A stretch of 64,000 bases of DNA from Planctomycetota bacterium (GTDB taxonomy: Bacteria; Planctomycetota; Phycisphaerae; Phycisphaerales; UBA1924), in the NCBI GenBank assembly GCA_013285505.1, contig CP053450.1, positions 2,898,796 to 2,962,795 on the forward strand, read 5' to 3'. Positions 56,427-64,000 of this stretch are shown in pieces; positions within the stretch are counted from its first letter, which is position 1; the number at the start of each line of letters is the position of its first letter. The translations under genes were made by a program, and so were the position numbers. The notes under the pieces were generated by a model. It was not told the DNA's origin. It worked only from the letters and a program-made list of their open reading frames with translations, and searched no databases.

Positions 56427-56996
56427 ATGACCGATCCCGATACCATTTTGCTCGAAGCCGAAGAAGTCATGAGCAAGGCGCAGGACTACCTCACGAAGGA
56501 GCTGCGCGGTCTGCGCACCGGGCGGGCGACGCCGTCGATCGTCGAGTATGTCAAGGTGGACTACTACGGCTCGATGACCGACCTCAAGGCCTTGGCCGCG
56601 ATCAGCGTTCCCGAGCCGACGCAGCTCCTGATCAAGCCGTTCGACCCCTCCGCCGCCGGCGAGATCAAGCGGGCGATCGAGGGCGCGGGGCTCGGCCTCA
56701 ACCCGGTGCTCGAGGACAAGCAGGTCCGTCTGAATCTGCCGGCGCTCTCCCGTGACCGCCGGCAGCAGCTGGTCGGTCAGGCCAAGAAGGTCGGCGAGGA
56801 TCAGAAGATCGCGATGCGAAACGTTCGGCGCGACGCGAACAAGCACGCCGACGCGCTCTCCAAGCAGGACGGCACCAACTACTCCGAGGACGACATCAAG
56901 CAGCTCAAGGACGAGATCCAGGAGCTGCTCAAGAAGTATGAGGCGACCGTGGACAAGGCCGTGCAGGCCAAGACCGACGAGATCCTCGACTTCTGA
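56427..56996 (+). CDS. frr: Ribosome recycling factor
   Basis: Splits terminated ribosomes with EF-G. 189 residues. Seen: LTKELRGLRTGRATPSIVEY, VDYYGSMTDLKALAAISVPE, RLNLPALSRDRRQQLVGQAK and NVRRDANKHADALSKQ, which match the three-helix bundle pattern. It follows pyrH with a hairpin (GGGCCC-type, 56394-56410) and AGGAG before ATG 56427. Confidence 0.97.
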   Translation: MTDPDTILLEAEEVMSKAQDYLTKELRGLRTGRATPSIVEYVKVDYYGSMTDLKALAAISVPEPTQLLIKPFDPSAAGEIKRAIEGAGLGLNPVLEDKQVRLNLPALSRDRRQQLVGQAKKVGEDQKIAMRNVRRDANKHADALSKQDGTNYSEDDIKQLKDEIQELLKKYEATVDKAVQAKTDEILDF

Positions 56997-57020
56997 TCAC
57001 GGCGGGGTGAGCCGGGGCAG

Positions 57021-57680
57021 TCAACGCGAGGGCGCGATGGCCTGGAGCAGGGCGGAGCCGATCTCGGCCTGCTGCGTCCGCGAGTGAACGGGCAGAATGG
57101 CCTTGATCTGCCGGTTGTCGTCGAGGACGACCACCGCCGCTTCCGACGCGAGCGCGAGCCGATCCACGAGCCGCGTGTCGGTCACGAACCAGCCGAACCC
57201 CGCGCCGTTCGGGAACGGTCGCCCCGTAGCCGCGACAGCCTCTCGCCAGGCCTCGGCGCACGCATCGAGTCGTGCGAGCACCGAGTCGTCGGTCGTGACC
57301 TCCACCGCGGCCGCGAGGCCGGCGAGCCGGACCCGTTTGTCGTACACCCCGTCGAGACGACCGCGCAGCAATTCTCGCGAGGTGTCGGCGTAGGCAGTGG
57401 CGAGCATCGACGAGATGCCGCGGACGAACTCCGGGGGGGTGTTGTCACGAAGGAAGAGGACCGTGCGATAGCTCGACGCCAGCCGCAGCAGCGGCTCGTC
57501 CGGGTCGGGCAGAATCGGTGCCTCGTCGTCGCCGACGCCGGAGAGGTCGATCCGGGGGAACGCCTGCCCGATCTCCAGCCGCGGACCGAGCGGGCCGAGG
57601 GACGCGAGGCTCGACGCGAGCCGGCGGCCCTGCACATCGAGCACCCACCCGTCAGGATCGCTCGGCTCGAGCGCCCTCAC
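57021..57680 (-). CDS. Redoxin-like domain protein without CxxC, probably continuous with the upstream gene
   Basis: 219 residues from GTG 57680. It contains DVQGRRLASSLASLGPLGPR, LEIGQAFPRIDLSGVGDDE (a typical AhpC/TSA start), SSYRTVLFLRDNTPPEFVRG and AVVVLDDNRQIKAILPVH, which fit a thioredoxin-like fold, but no CxxC is present. It overlaps the end of the upstream gene by 29 bases in another frame. Removing one base near 57675 would join them into one exported protein of about 447 residues, with a carrier-like domain followed by redoxin. This is my preferred reading. Confidence 0.6.
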   Translation of the reverse strand: MRALEPSDPDGWVLDVQGRRLASSLASLGPLGPRLEIGQAFPRIDLSGVGDDEAPILPDPDEPLLRLASSYRTVLFLRDNTPPEFVRGISSMLATAYADTSRELLRGRLDGVYDKRVRLAGLAAAVEVTTDDSVLARLDACAEAWREAVAATGRPFPNGAGFGWFVTDTRLVDRLALASEAAVVVLDDNRQIKAILPVHSRTQQAEIGSALLQAIAPSR

Positions 57681-58365
57681 ACTCCACGATCACCCGTGTC
57701 TCTCCGCTCGGCTCCAGATCGGCCTCGAAGCGCCGCACCCGCGCCCCGGCCATCTCGAGACTCGCCTTCCCCAAGTCCGTTCTGCCCTCGAGGCGCACGC
57801 CGTCGCGGGTGCCGTCATCCAGACGCTCTGCACGCTCCCACACCAGCCCCTCGACGAGCGGGCACCAATCCACCTCCGCGGCGTCGAACGCGAGGCTCAG
57901 GTGCGGGATCGGGAGCGGCGGGAGTGTTGACCGGAGCACTCCGGCGGGATTGGGCTGCGAGTCTGGTGCCCCGGCCGGGATGACCGCTTCACCGAAGAAC
58001 GTCGTCGGATCCCGTCGGTGGACGGCCCGGAGGAAGCCCCGTCGGGCTTCGATCGTGAGCTCGCCCAGCTCGATCCTGGCCATGCCGTTCGCACCGGGCA
58101 CGCACCGGACCTCCATCGAGTGCATGTCGCTCCGGCCCCCGGGCCGGACGAGTGTGACTCGCACCAGGTCCGCGGTCGCGGCAAATCGATAACGCCCGAT
58201 GACCCCCCAGAGATGGGCGGCCACCTCCATCGAGCCGGCGACCGAAGCGCGGGCCGGACCGGACGCCACACCGGCGTCGGCGGGGTCGGTGGTTTCTGCC
58301 GGCTGGGCGGATGCCCCGGCGCACAGGCAGAGGACGGCCGTCATCGCTGTGCGAAACCGTGTCAT
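57652..58365 (-). CDS. Exported LolA-like carrier-type protein, N-terminal part
   Basis: 237 residues. It starts MTRFRTAMTAVLCLCAGASA, a signal peptide, then a beta-rich domain (VAAHLWGVIGRYRFAATADL, VRVTLVRPGGRSDMHSMEVR, GMARIELGELTIEARRGFLR) that resembles lipoprotein-carrier or DUF2092-type half-barrels. The final residues appear to run on in another frame into the redoxin-like part below it. Such domain pairs occur in planctomycete exported redoxins. Its start overlaps the folK stop (ATGA), so it is expressed with folK. Confidence 0.6.
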   Translation of the reverse strand: MTRFRTAMTAVLCLCAGASAQPAETTDPADAGVASGPARASVAGSMEVAAHLWGVIGRYRFAATADLVRVTLVRPGGRSDMHSMEVRCVPGANGMARIELGELTIEARRGFLRAVHRRDPTTFFGEAVIPAGAPDSQPNPAGVLRSTLPPLPIPHLSLAFDAAEVDWCPLVEGLVWERAERLDDGTRDGVRLEGRTDLGKASLEMAGARVRRFEADLEPSGETRVIVECEGARAERS

Positions 58366-58874
58366 GCGGGTCCTCTCAGATCGGCGCCGGGCCCGGCGTC
58401 GGCACCGAGCGACGCGTCGAGCAACTGCTGTACGGTACGACCCGTGCCGGGCACCACGAGTTCCGGGGCGATCTCGGCGAGCGGGATGAGGACGAAAGCC
58501 CGCTCGTGGAGCCGTTTGTGCGGGACGATGAGCCCCGACTCCCGCACGACACGATCGCCGAAGATCAGGATGTCGAGATCAAGGGTCCGGGGGCCCCACC
58601 GCGCTTCGGTGTTCCGGTCCCGGCCCCGCCCGCGCTCGATCGCCTGAAGACACTCGAGGAGTTCCATCGGCGTGAGCCCCGTCTGGATCGACGCGGCCGT
58701 GTTGAGGAACGCCCCCTGCTCGATAGGGCCCACCGGTTCGGTCTCGATGACCGTGGCGGCCTCGCCGAGGCTTGTCTCGGGCAGCGCGCCGAGGCTACGG
58801 ATGGCCTCCGTGATATGCGCGCGACGGTCGCCCAGGTTGGAACCGATCCCGATGTAGACGATCGTCTCATCCAT
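58362..58874 (-). CDS. folK: 2-amino-4-hydroxy-6-hydroxymethyldihydropteridine diphosphokinase
   Basis: Transfers pyrophosphate from ATP to 6-hydroxymethyl-dihydropterin in folate synthesis. 170 residues. Seen: VYIGIGSNLGDRRAHI, VIETEPVGPIEQGAFLNTAA, and the signature RWGPRTLDLDILIFGD with the metal-binding Asp pair, then VPHKRLHERAFVLIPLAEIA. The start at 58874 matches the family start; a longer open frame upstream crosses the fliA terminator and is rejected. Its stop overlaps the next gene (ATGA). Confidence 0.95.
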   Translation of the reverse strand: MDETIVYIGIGSNLGDRRAHITEAIRSLGALPETSLGEAATVIETEPVGPIEQGAFLNTAASIQTGLTPMELLECLQAIERGRGRDRNTEARWGPRTLDLDILIFGDRVVRESGLIVPHKRLHERAFVLIPLAEIAPELVVPGTGRTVQQLLDASLGADAGPGADLRGPA

Positions 58875-58918
58875 CGACGGAAGTGAAGCGGACGAAATGC
58901 TCCGCGGCAAGCCGCCGC

Positions 58919-58958
58919 GAAAAAGACAAACACCGCCGGACAAGCCGACGGCGTTTGT
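58919..58958 (-). terminator. Rho-independent terminator downstream of fliA
   Basis: On the minus strand a 13-bp stem (58945-58957 pairing with 58927-58939, two G-U pairs) with a 5-nt loop is followed by T, C and a five-T run (58920-58924). It ends the flagellar transcript before folK. Confidence 0.9.
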
Positions 58959-58990
58959 GGTGAGGACGAGGGGTTAGTCGGTGGCGAGTG

Positions 58991-59863
58991 TTACTCACCC
59001 GCGGATTCGAGTTCCTTCATGCGGTGCTGCATCTGGGCCTTGAGACGGGCGAGGATGGAGCTGTGCATCTGGCTCACGCGAGACTCAGAGAGGTCGAGCG
59101 TCGAGCCGATCTCCTTCATCGTCATGCCTTCGTAGTAGTAGAGGAGCACGATCAGCTTCTCGGCGCGGCTGAGACCCTTGGTGATGAGTTCTTTGAGGTC
59201 GTTGCGCTGGATGTCGGCCAGCGGGTTGGACTGGGCCTCGTCCTGAATGATGTCGATCTCGCGGACGTCGCGGGAACTGTCGCCGGGGTAGCACTTGCGG
59301 TTCAGGCTCACGGTGCCGACGGCGCGACCGTCACGCATGTACTTCTCGAGTTCGTCCTTCTCGAGCGCGAGACGGTCGGCGATATCGTTCTGGTTGGCCG
59401 GCTGCCCGGTCTCCATCTCGAACCGCTGGCGGGCCTGCTCGACCTTGCCGGAGCGCTGCCGGACCAGGCGGGGGACCCAATCCATCGACCGGAGTTCATC
59501 GAGGATCGCGCCGCGGATACGCGGGGCGCAGTAGGTCTCGAACTTGACTTTGTAGCCGAGGTCGAAGGCGTCGATGGCGTCCATCAGGCCGAACAGGCCG
59601 GCGCTCATCAGGTCTTCGAGGTCCACCTCGTCGGGGAGCCTGGCGTAGATCCGCTCGGCGTTGTACCGCACGAGCGGGAGATACTTCTCCATCAGGTAGT
59701 TGCGGATCGCCGCGTCACCCGCCTTCTGGTAGGTCTCCCACAGTTCCTGCAGAGGAAGGTCGTCGTAGGGCGAGGGGAGATTTGAAGGTTCGGCGTGGCG
59801 AGCCGAGCGGCGGGATGCGCCGCGCGTGCCGGCGCGTGCCATGGATGATCTTGCGACTGTCAT
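58991..59863 (-). CDS. fliA: Flagellar sigma factor FliA (sigma-28 family)
   Basis: 290 residues. Region 2: LVRYNAERIYARLPDEVDLE, DLMSAGLFGLMDAIDAFDLG, VKFETYCAPRIRGAILDELR. Region 3: MDWVPRLVRQRSGKVEQARQ. Region 4: AEKLIVLLYYYEGMTMKEIG and LDLSESRVSQMHSSILARLK. ATG 59863 has AAGGAG 7 bases before it. The basic N-terminal extension (~40 residues) is longer than in enterobacterial FliA. It directs late flagellar genes, held by FlgM in other bacteria (none seen here). A -10-like TATACT lies at 59964-59959 about 100 bases upstream. Confidence 0.95.
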   Translation of the reverse strand: MTVARSSMARAGTRGASRRSARHAEPSNLPSPYDDLPLQELWETYQKAGDAAIRNYLMEKYLPLVRYNAERIYARLPDEVDLEDLMSAGLFGLMDAIDAFDLGYKVKFETYCAPRIRGAILDELRSMDWVPRLVRQRSGKVEQARQRFEMETGQPANQNDIADRLALEKDELEKYMRDGRAVGTVSLNRKCYPGDSSRDVREIDIIQDEAQSNPLADIQRNDLKELITKGLSRAEKLIVLLYYYEGMTMKEIGSTLDLSESRVSQMHSSILARLKAQMQHRMKELESAGE

Positions 59864-60014
59864 GGTCGTCTCCTTGACCCTACGTTTCAGCACTCATGGA
59901 CGCGAATCCTGCGTCGGAGCGTTGTGGCTGAGTCCGATCCTTGGCTCAGCCGGTTGGGAGTATACAAACTCCTGAGCAACTGCACAGGCGTTCTGCCCGA
60001 GCATCACAAAAAGT

Positions 60015-60317
60015 TCACGGACTTTCTCGCTGGACCTCCGTCGCCTTCGCGGCGCCGCGGTCCTCCACTGTCGTCGGGACAGGGATCGGTTCGGGTAACG
60101 GTTGCTCCGCGGTCAGCGCGCCGATGTGCTCGACGAGTGTCGTACGCACACAATGGCCGAACACACGACCGATTGCGGTCGCGCCGATCAAAACCACAAC
60201 TGAGCGGATAAGGACCTGGGAGGGTTCCGCGTGTGCAACCAGCCCGGACCCGAGCGAAACCGCAAAGGCGCTCAGCGCGAAAGCGGTGCCGATCTGCACG
60301 GGCAACTTCGAAAGCAA
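60015..60317 (-). CDS. Small two-TM membrane protein between flhG and fliA
   Basis: About 100 residues. Two hydrophobic helices (IGTAFALSAFAVSLGSGLVA and IRSVVVLIGATAIGRVFGHC) and a Pro/Glu-rich tail. Both candidate starts are TTG; 60317 is preferred because AGGAG is 7 bases before it, while TTG 60323 is too close. Not recognised, but its place between flhG and fliA on the same strand suggests a flagellar or polar role. Confidence 0.6.
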   Translation of the reverse strand: MLSKLPVQIGTAFALSAFAVSLGSGLVAHAEPSQVLIRSVVVLIGATAIGRVFGHCVRTTLVEHIGALTAEQPLPEPIPVPTTVEDRGAAKATEVQRESP

Positions 60318-60492
60318 CGCCAATCTCCTCCCGGCCGCTCGAACAACCGATTGCCCACGGCCCGCCTATCGGTCTGGCACGATCCCCACTTTTGCGGTTT
60401 CGGGACTTTCTGTGGACTCTGCTCCGAGCACACGCAAAATCCGCGCCACCCTCACAGATCGGCCAGAGCGACGCGAGCGTCCGTCGGGACCC

Positions 60493-61387
60493 TCACAAGA
60501 TTTGAAGCAGGCGCTCGGCGATCGAACTCACATCTCGGCTCGCCCGACACTTCGGAAACCTGAGCAGGTGCGGCCGCCGCGCTCGAACCGCACGCGGCAC
60601 CCGCGGATCCAGACGGACCGCCCCGAGCACCTCCGGGCACATATGCAGAAACCGCTCGCAAGTTGCTGCCAGTCTTGCACTTACATCGCGTGCCTCCTGA
60701 ACAGACCCGATGCTGTTCAGGACCAGGTTGACCCGGGGGAGCGGCGACTGCTGGTCCTTTGCGCGACCGACGACGCATTTGATCAGCCCGTAGGCGTCGG
60801 TGATGGATGTGGGCTCGGGGGTCACGACCACAAGCAGCCGATCAGCCGCGGCGGCGAAGCTCAGGACGTCGCGGCCGATTCCGGCTCCCGTATCGATGAG
60901 CACCGTGTCGCTGCGGGACTCGAGTTCGGCCAGGCCGGAGACCAGTCGCTGGCGAGCCGCGGCCTCAAGATCGGCCACCCGGGCTACGCCAACCGCTCCG
61001 GGAACCAGCAGGAACCCACCCGGCGCCTCCACGACGCACGACCCGAGCCCCGGCCCCCTGTCATCGCGCAGGACGGTGTCGAGCCGACGGCCCGGGCTCA
61101 GGCCGCAGAGCACATCGGCGTTGGCCATACCCAGGTCGGCGTCGAGCAGCGTGGTCCGGTGGCCGCGGCTGGCAAAGCGCGACCGCGAGATTCACTGCCA
61201 GATTGGTCTTGCCGACGCCGCCTTTGCCCGACGCGATCGCGACGACGGGGACCCGACGCCGGCTCGCGGGGTTGGCGACGGGCGGGCACGCCGAGCCGGA
61301 CATCGCCTCAACAAGCGCGCGCAATCTGGACGCCTGATCCGGCGGAGCCGTGCCGATGCCCTGACGTCCGGTCGAGATGGTGGCCAT
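60493..61387 (-). CDS. flhG: FlhG/MinD-like ParA ATPase, one frame break
   Basis: Controls flagellar number and placement with FlhF. First frame: basic N-terminus with ASRLRALVEAM and the deviant Walker A VVAIASGKGGVGKTNLAVNL. At an AAA run (61174-61176) the frame changes to SRGHRTTLLDADLGMANADV, LCGL, DTVLIDTGAGIG, VVVTPEPTSITDAYGLIK and VNLVLNSI. Removing one base gives 297 residues, normal for FlhG. Its ATG overlaps the flhF stop (TAATG). Confidence 0.9.
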
Positions 61388-62974
61388 TACCGCCCCCCGG
61401 AGATCGCCTGCCACGCGCTCCCGCCGTCGAGCACAAGCCGCGCCAATCGTTCGGCGCTGGCGGCCTCGATGTGGTCAGGGACCTCCTGGCCTGTGGTGAC
61501 AAACGAGATGGGCAGCCCGACCCGGCGGGCGGTGTTGAGCACCACGCTGTAGTCGACGGCCTCGTCGAGCTTGGTCAGCAGGAGGCGGTCGGGGCCGAGC
61601 GCGCCGTAGCGGTCGGCGGCCGCGGCGATCACAGATTCGGCCGACGCCAGGGAGAGGACGAGTTGGATCTGGTCGGGCTCGGCGGCGCGGAGGAACTCGC
61701 CGAGCTCGTCGAGCCGGGCGGCGTCACGCTGCGAACGCCCGGCGGTATCGAGGATGATGGTGTCACAGTCAGCAAGCGCGTCGATCGCACCGGGAATGTC
61801 CTGGGGCGCGAGCACCACCTTGAGCGGGATGCCCACGATCTCGGCGTAGGTGCGGAGCTGCTCGACCGCGGCGATGCGGTAGGTGTCGGCGGTAATCAGC
61901 CCGACACGCTTGCCGTAGCGCAGCTTGCACGTTGCTGCGAGCTTCGCGACGGTGGTGGTCTTGCCCACGCCCGTCGGTCCGATGAGCGCGATGACGCTCG
62001 GGCGACCGTCGGCGCGCTTGCCGGGCGGCTGGGGGGTGCTCACCACGCCGATCCGCCGGGCGATCTGGCGGAGCGTGGCGTCGCGGACCGTCGCCGGGTC
62101 CGCAAGCTCGCCGGCACCGAGTTCGTCTCTGACCGCCCCGGTGACCTCGTCGGCCAGATCGGTCGAGACCTGGCTCTCCAGCAGCTTCAGAGAGAGGTCG
62201 AACAGCGGACCGGCGGTCGTTGCCGGTGCCTCGGCCTGCGCCGAGCGGGCCTCGACCCGCCGGGACGACTGGAGCACCTGGCCCACCAGCCGGCGGATCG
62301 CGGCCAGTTCGTCGTCGAGCCGCGGTCCGGGCCTCGAAGTTGACCGGGGCCGGGGCGACACGTGTTGCTTCAACCCGGCGCGGCGAGGGGGCCGGCGCGG
62401 GGACGGCGTCAGCCCGATCCGGCCTGACACCGGTCTCTCCGGCGTCGCCGGATGGCTCGGCCCGTTCGAGCCCCGCCGGTGGCGTTTCGGCCGGCATCGG
62501 CTTAGGCTCGATCTGTGCCGGTGTGGCTGGGCCCGGCTTCGGCGAGGCACTCCGCTGGTTCGGCGGAGCCCCGACGCGGGCGGGCGTGCCGAAGGTCGTC
62601 GGCACCGGGCCGCCGTCTTTGGATCTGGAGAACCAAGGCGGCGTGGCGATGAAACGGTCGGCAGGTGCCGGCTGGCCCTGCCGAGCGGGCTCGTCCTGGG
62701 ACGGGGACTTGGTGTCAGGTGGCCGCAGACCCGGGTCGCGAGGAGATGGCGCGACCGGTCTTGGGCGCTGGGGCCGCACGACGCTCGAGTCGCTCGACGC
62801 GGTGATCTCGACCACATCCCTGGTGCCAAAGCCGAGCATGCCACCGTCGCGGAAGGTGCGGGTGTGCAGAATGACGGCGTCCGGCCCGAGGTCCTGTTTG
62901 ACCCGGGCGAGCGCTTCGGCCATGGTGGCACCGTGGAATGTCTTCAGTGGTGATTTCTGCGTCGTCGTCGCCAT
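61387..62974 (-). CDS. flhF: FlhF signal-recognition-particle-type GTPase, one frame break
   Basis: 528 residues after removing one base near 62330. N-terminal basic domain (MATTTQKSPLKTFHGATMAE, ALARVKQDLGPDAVILHTRT), then a ~170-residue Pro/Ala-rich linker, then the N and G domains: VIALIGPTGVGKTTTVAKLA, GLITADTYRIAAVEQLRTYA, IILDTAGRSQRDAARLDELG, DRLLLTKLDEAVDYSVVLNT and SFVTTGQEVPDHIE. FlhF targets the flagellar base to the cell pole. The break lies in the linker, at RPGPRLDDELAAIRRL. Confidence 0.92.
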
Positions 62975-63051
62975 CCGTGGCTCCTCGAGGACGCCGACAT
63001 GCTACCGGGTCTTGCGCGGTTGTGCCAGCCGTGGACGAGATTCTGCGCAGA

Positions 63052-64000
63052 TTATGCGGCGGTCACCGCTTCGGCTGGCTCGGTGGCGCCGACGAGCCCG
63101 AGCGATTCGACCTCGACGCCGGGCGGGATCTCGTTGTAGCCGAGCACCACGGCGGTGGGCAGGTGGGGCTCGAGGATCTGCCGCACCACGCCGCGGACCT
63201 GAGGGGACGCGATGATGACCGGGTGATGCCCCGCGGCGGTCACCCGCTGGACGCCCCGGAGGATCCGCTCGGCGGTCTGGTTGGCGACGCGGGCGGGCAT
63301 GGTCAGGCTGGTGCCGGCCGGTCCACGATCCACGTAGGCGGCGATCTGGTCCTCGAACGCCGGGTCGAGCGTGACGCAGACGATGCGCGGCGGGCGGTCG
63401 GCCTCTCGGACGGCGTACTGCTCGCAGATCGACCGCCGCAGCGCGTTGCGGACGTACTCGGTCAGGATGTCGGCGTCGTTGGTCTTGGGCGCCCAGTCGG
63501 CGAGGGTCTCCACGATCGTCTCCATGTCCCGGACCGGGACCCGCTCGCGGAGCAGGTTGTGCAGGACGCGCTGCAGGTCGGCGACCTTGACCAGCCCCGG
63601 GACCGCCTCCTCGACCAGCTTGGGTGCCTTGGCGCGGAGCGTCTCGACGAGGTTGTTGACCTCCTCGCGGGTGAGCAATTCGTGGGCGTGCTGCTTGACG
63701 ATCTCGGTGATGTGGGTCGCCAGGACGCTGGTCGTGTCGACCACGGTGAAATTCATGCTCTCGGCGCGGTGGCGTTGGGGCGGGTCGATCCACCACGCGT
63801 CGAGCCCGAAAGCGGGCTCCTTGGTCGCCTCGCCCTGGAGTTGCCCGGTCGCGATCCCTGAATCCATCGCCATGAGCATGCCGGGGCGGAGCTCGCCTGC
63901 CGCGACCGCGGCACCGCGGATCTTCACCCGGTACTGCCCCGGCTCGAGTTGCATGTTGTCACGGATACGCACCGGGGGCATCACGAGCCCGATCTCGGCC
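63052..64000 (-). CDS. flhA: Flagellar biosynthesis protein FlhA, C-terminal part (partial)
   Basis: Only the cytoplasmic export-gate domain is inside the window; the frame stays open to 64000 (GEATKEPAFGLDAWWIDP, VVDTTSVLATHITEIVKQHA, LLTREEVNNLVETLRAKAPK, VEEAVPGLVKVADLQRVLHN, LLRERVPVRDMETIVETLAD, QYAVREADRPPRIVCVTLDP). The N-terminal TM part lies to the right. FlhA docks substrate-chaperone complexes for flagellar type III export. It leads flhF (77-base gap), flhG, the small membrane protein and fliA. Confidence 0.96.
   Translation of the reverse strand, partial: AEIGLVMPPVRIRDNMQLEPGQYRVKIRGAAVAAGELRPGMLMAMDSGIATGQLQGEATKEPAFGLDAWWIDPPQRHRAESMNFTVVDTTSVLATHITEIVKQHAHELLTREEVNNLVETLRAKAPKLVEEAVPGLVKVADLQRVLHNLLRERVPVRDMETIVETLADWAPKTNDADILTEYVRNALRRSICEQYAVREADRPPRIVCVTLDPAFEDQIAAYVDRGPAGTSLTMPARVANQTAERILRGVQRVTAAGHHPVIIASPQVRGVVRQILEPHLPTAVVLGYNEIPPGVEVESLGLVGATEPAEAVTAA

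Noticed and set aside
59926..59951. GGCTGAG / CTCAGCC inverted repeat upstream of fliA as a regulator site
   Set aside because: Only 7 bp with a 12-nt loop, no second copy elsewhere was seen and no known regulator matches.
3013..62974. Programmed ribosomal frameshifting in many genes
   Set aside because: The sites share no slippery heptamer or downstream structure, occur in unrelated housekeeping genes, and often sit in simple homopolymers; sequencing error is simpler.
1..64000. tRNA, rRNA, CRISPR, insertion sequences or prophage
   Set aside because: No cloverleaf-like T-loop runs, spaced direct repeats, transposase motifs or phage genes were noticed; a covariance-model search could still find a small RNA I missed.

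Overview
The window looks like a high-GC chromosome segment of a flagellated planctomycete, most likely class Phycisphaerae. Four things support this: a LEPR-XLL-type secreted protein with a C-terminal dockerin-like pair, a prepilin-type H-X9-DG protein, an ECF/anti-sigma pair with a pseudopilin-like sensor, and a classical flagellar block (flhA-flhF-flhG-fliA). The taxon is my inference. No rRNA, tRNA, CRISPR array, transposase or prophage was recognised.

Layout. 1-8.9 kb: adenylate kinase, pseudopilin, metF, a GT41 TPR glycosyltransferase with a class I amidotransferase, a DUF4340-like protein, GNAT, HD protein and a 1-Cys peroxiredoxin. 9.0-14.9 kb: a fused homoaconitase-type hydro-lyase, an isocitrate/homoisocitrate dehydrogenase-type enzyme, a K+ channel and a MmgE/PrpD protein. 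15-18 kb: large LEPR-XLL surface protein with internal repeats. 18.2-29.5 kb: epimerase, then a GH172 (DUF2961) enzyme with ABC sugar permeases and binding protein, convergent with a GH2 enzyme, a BtpA-family protein and a nucleoside transporter, next to a uridine-kinase-like protein. 29.5-38.9 kb: M61 protease, AbgT and POT transporters, galactokinase, a membrane protein, agmatinase-type ureohydrolase and an M50 protease. 38.9-44.4 kb: rpmI-rplT with a strong terminator and two ECF sigma modules. 44.4-55.3 kb: a nine-gene minus-strand run in which eight genes overlap. It encodes a VWA protein with a TonB/TolA-like anchor, ExbB, two ExbD, two large solenoid-like envelope proteins and others. 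55.6-58.9 kb: pyrH-frr, an exported redoxin-like pair and folK. 59-64 kb: fliA, a small membrane protein, flhG, flhF and partial flhA.

How genes may work together. The 44.4-55.3 kb run looks like a proton-motive-force-driven envelope machine in which a VWA domain replaces the usual TonB/TolA C-terminus; this is the most novel item. The 9-15 kb enzymes could form a 2-oxoacid chain-elongation segment like the alpha-aminoadipate lysine route. The 19-29 kb genes form a carbohydrate and nucleoside acquisition region.

Sequence quality. About twenty genes change reading frame inside conserved domains, usually by one extra base in a short homopolymer (for example 5021-5023, 27856-27859, 35556-35559, 35660-35664, 61174-61176). 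Removing one base per break restores family-typical proteins. I treat these as sequencing or assembly errors and give such genes as single features spanning the break.
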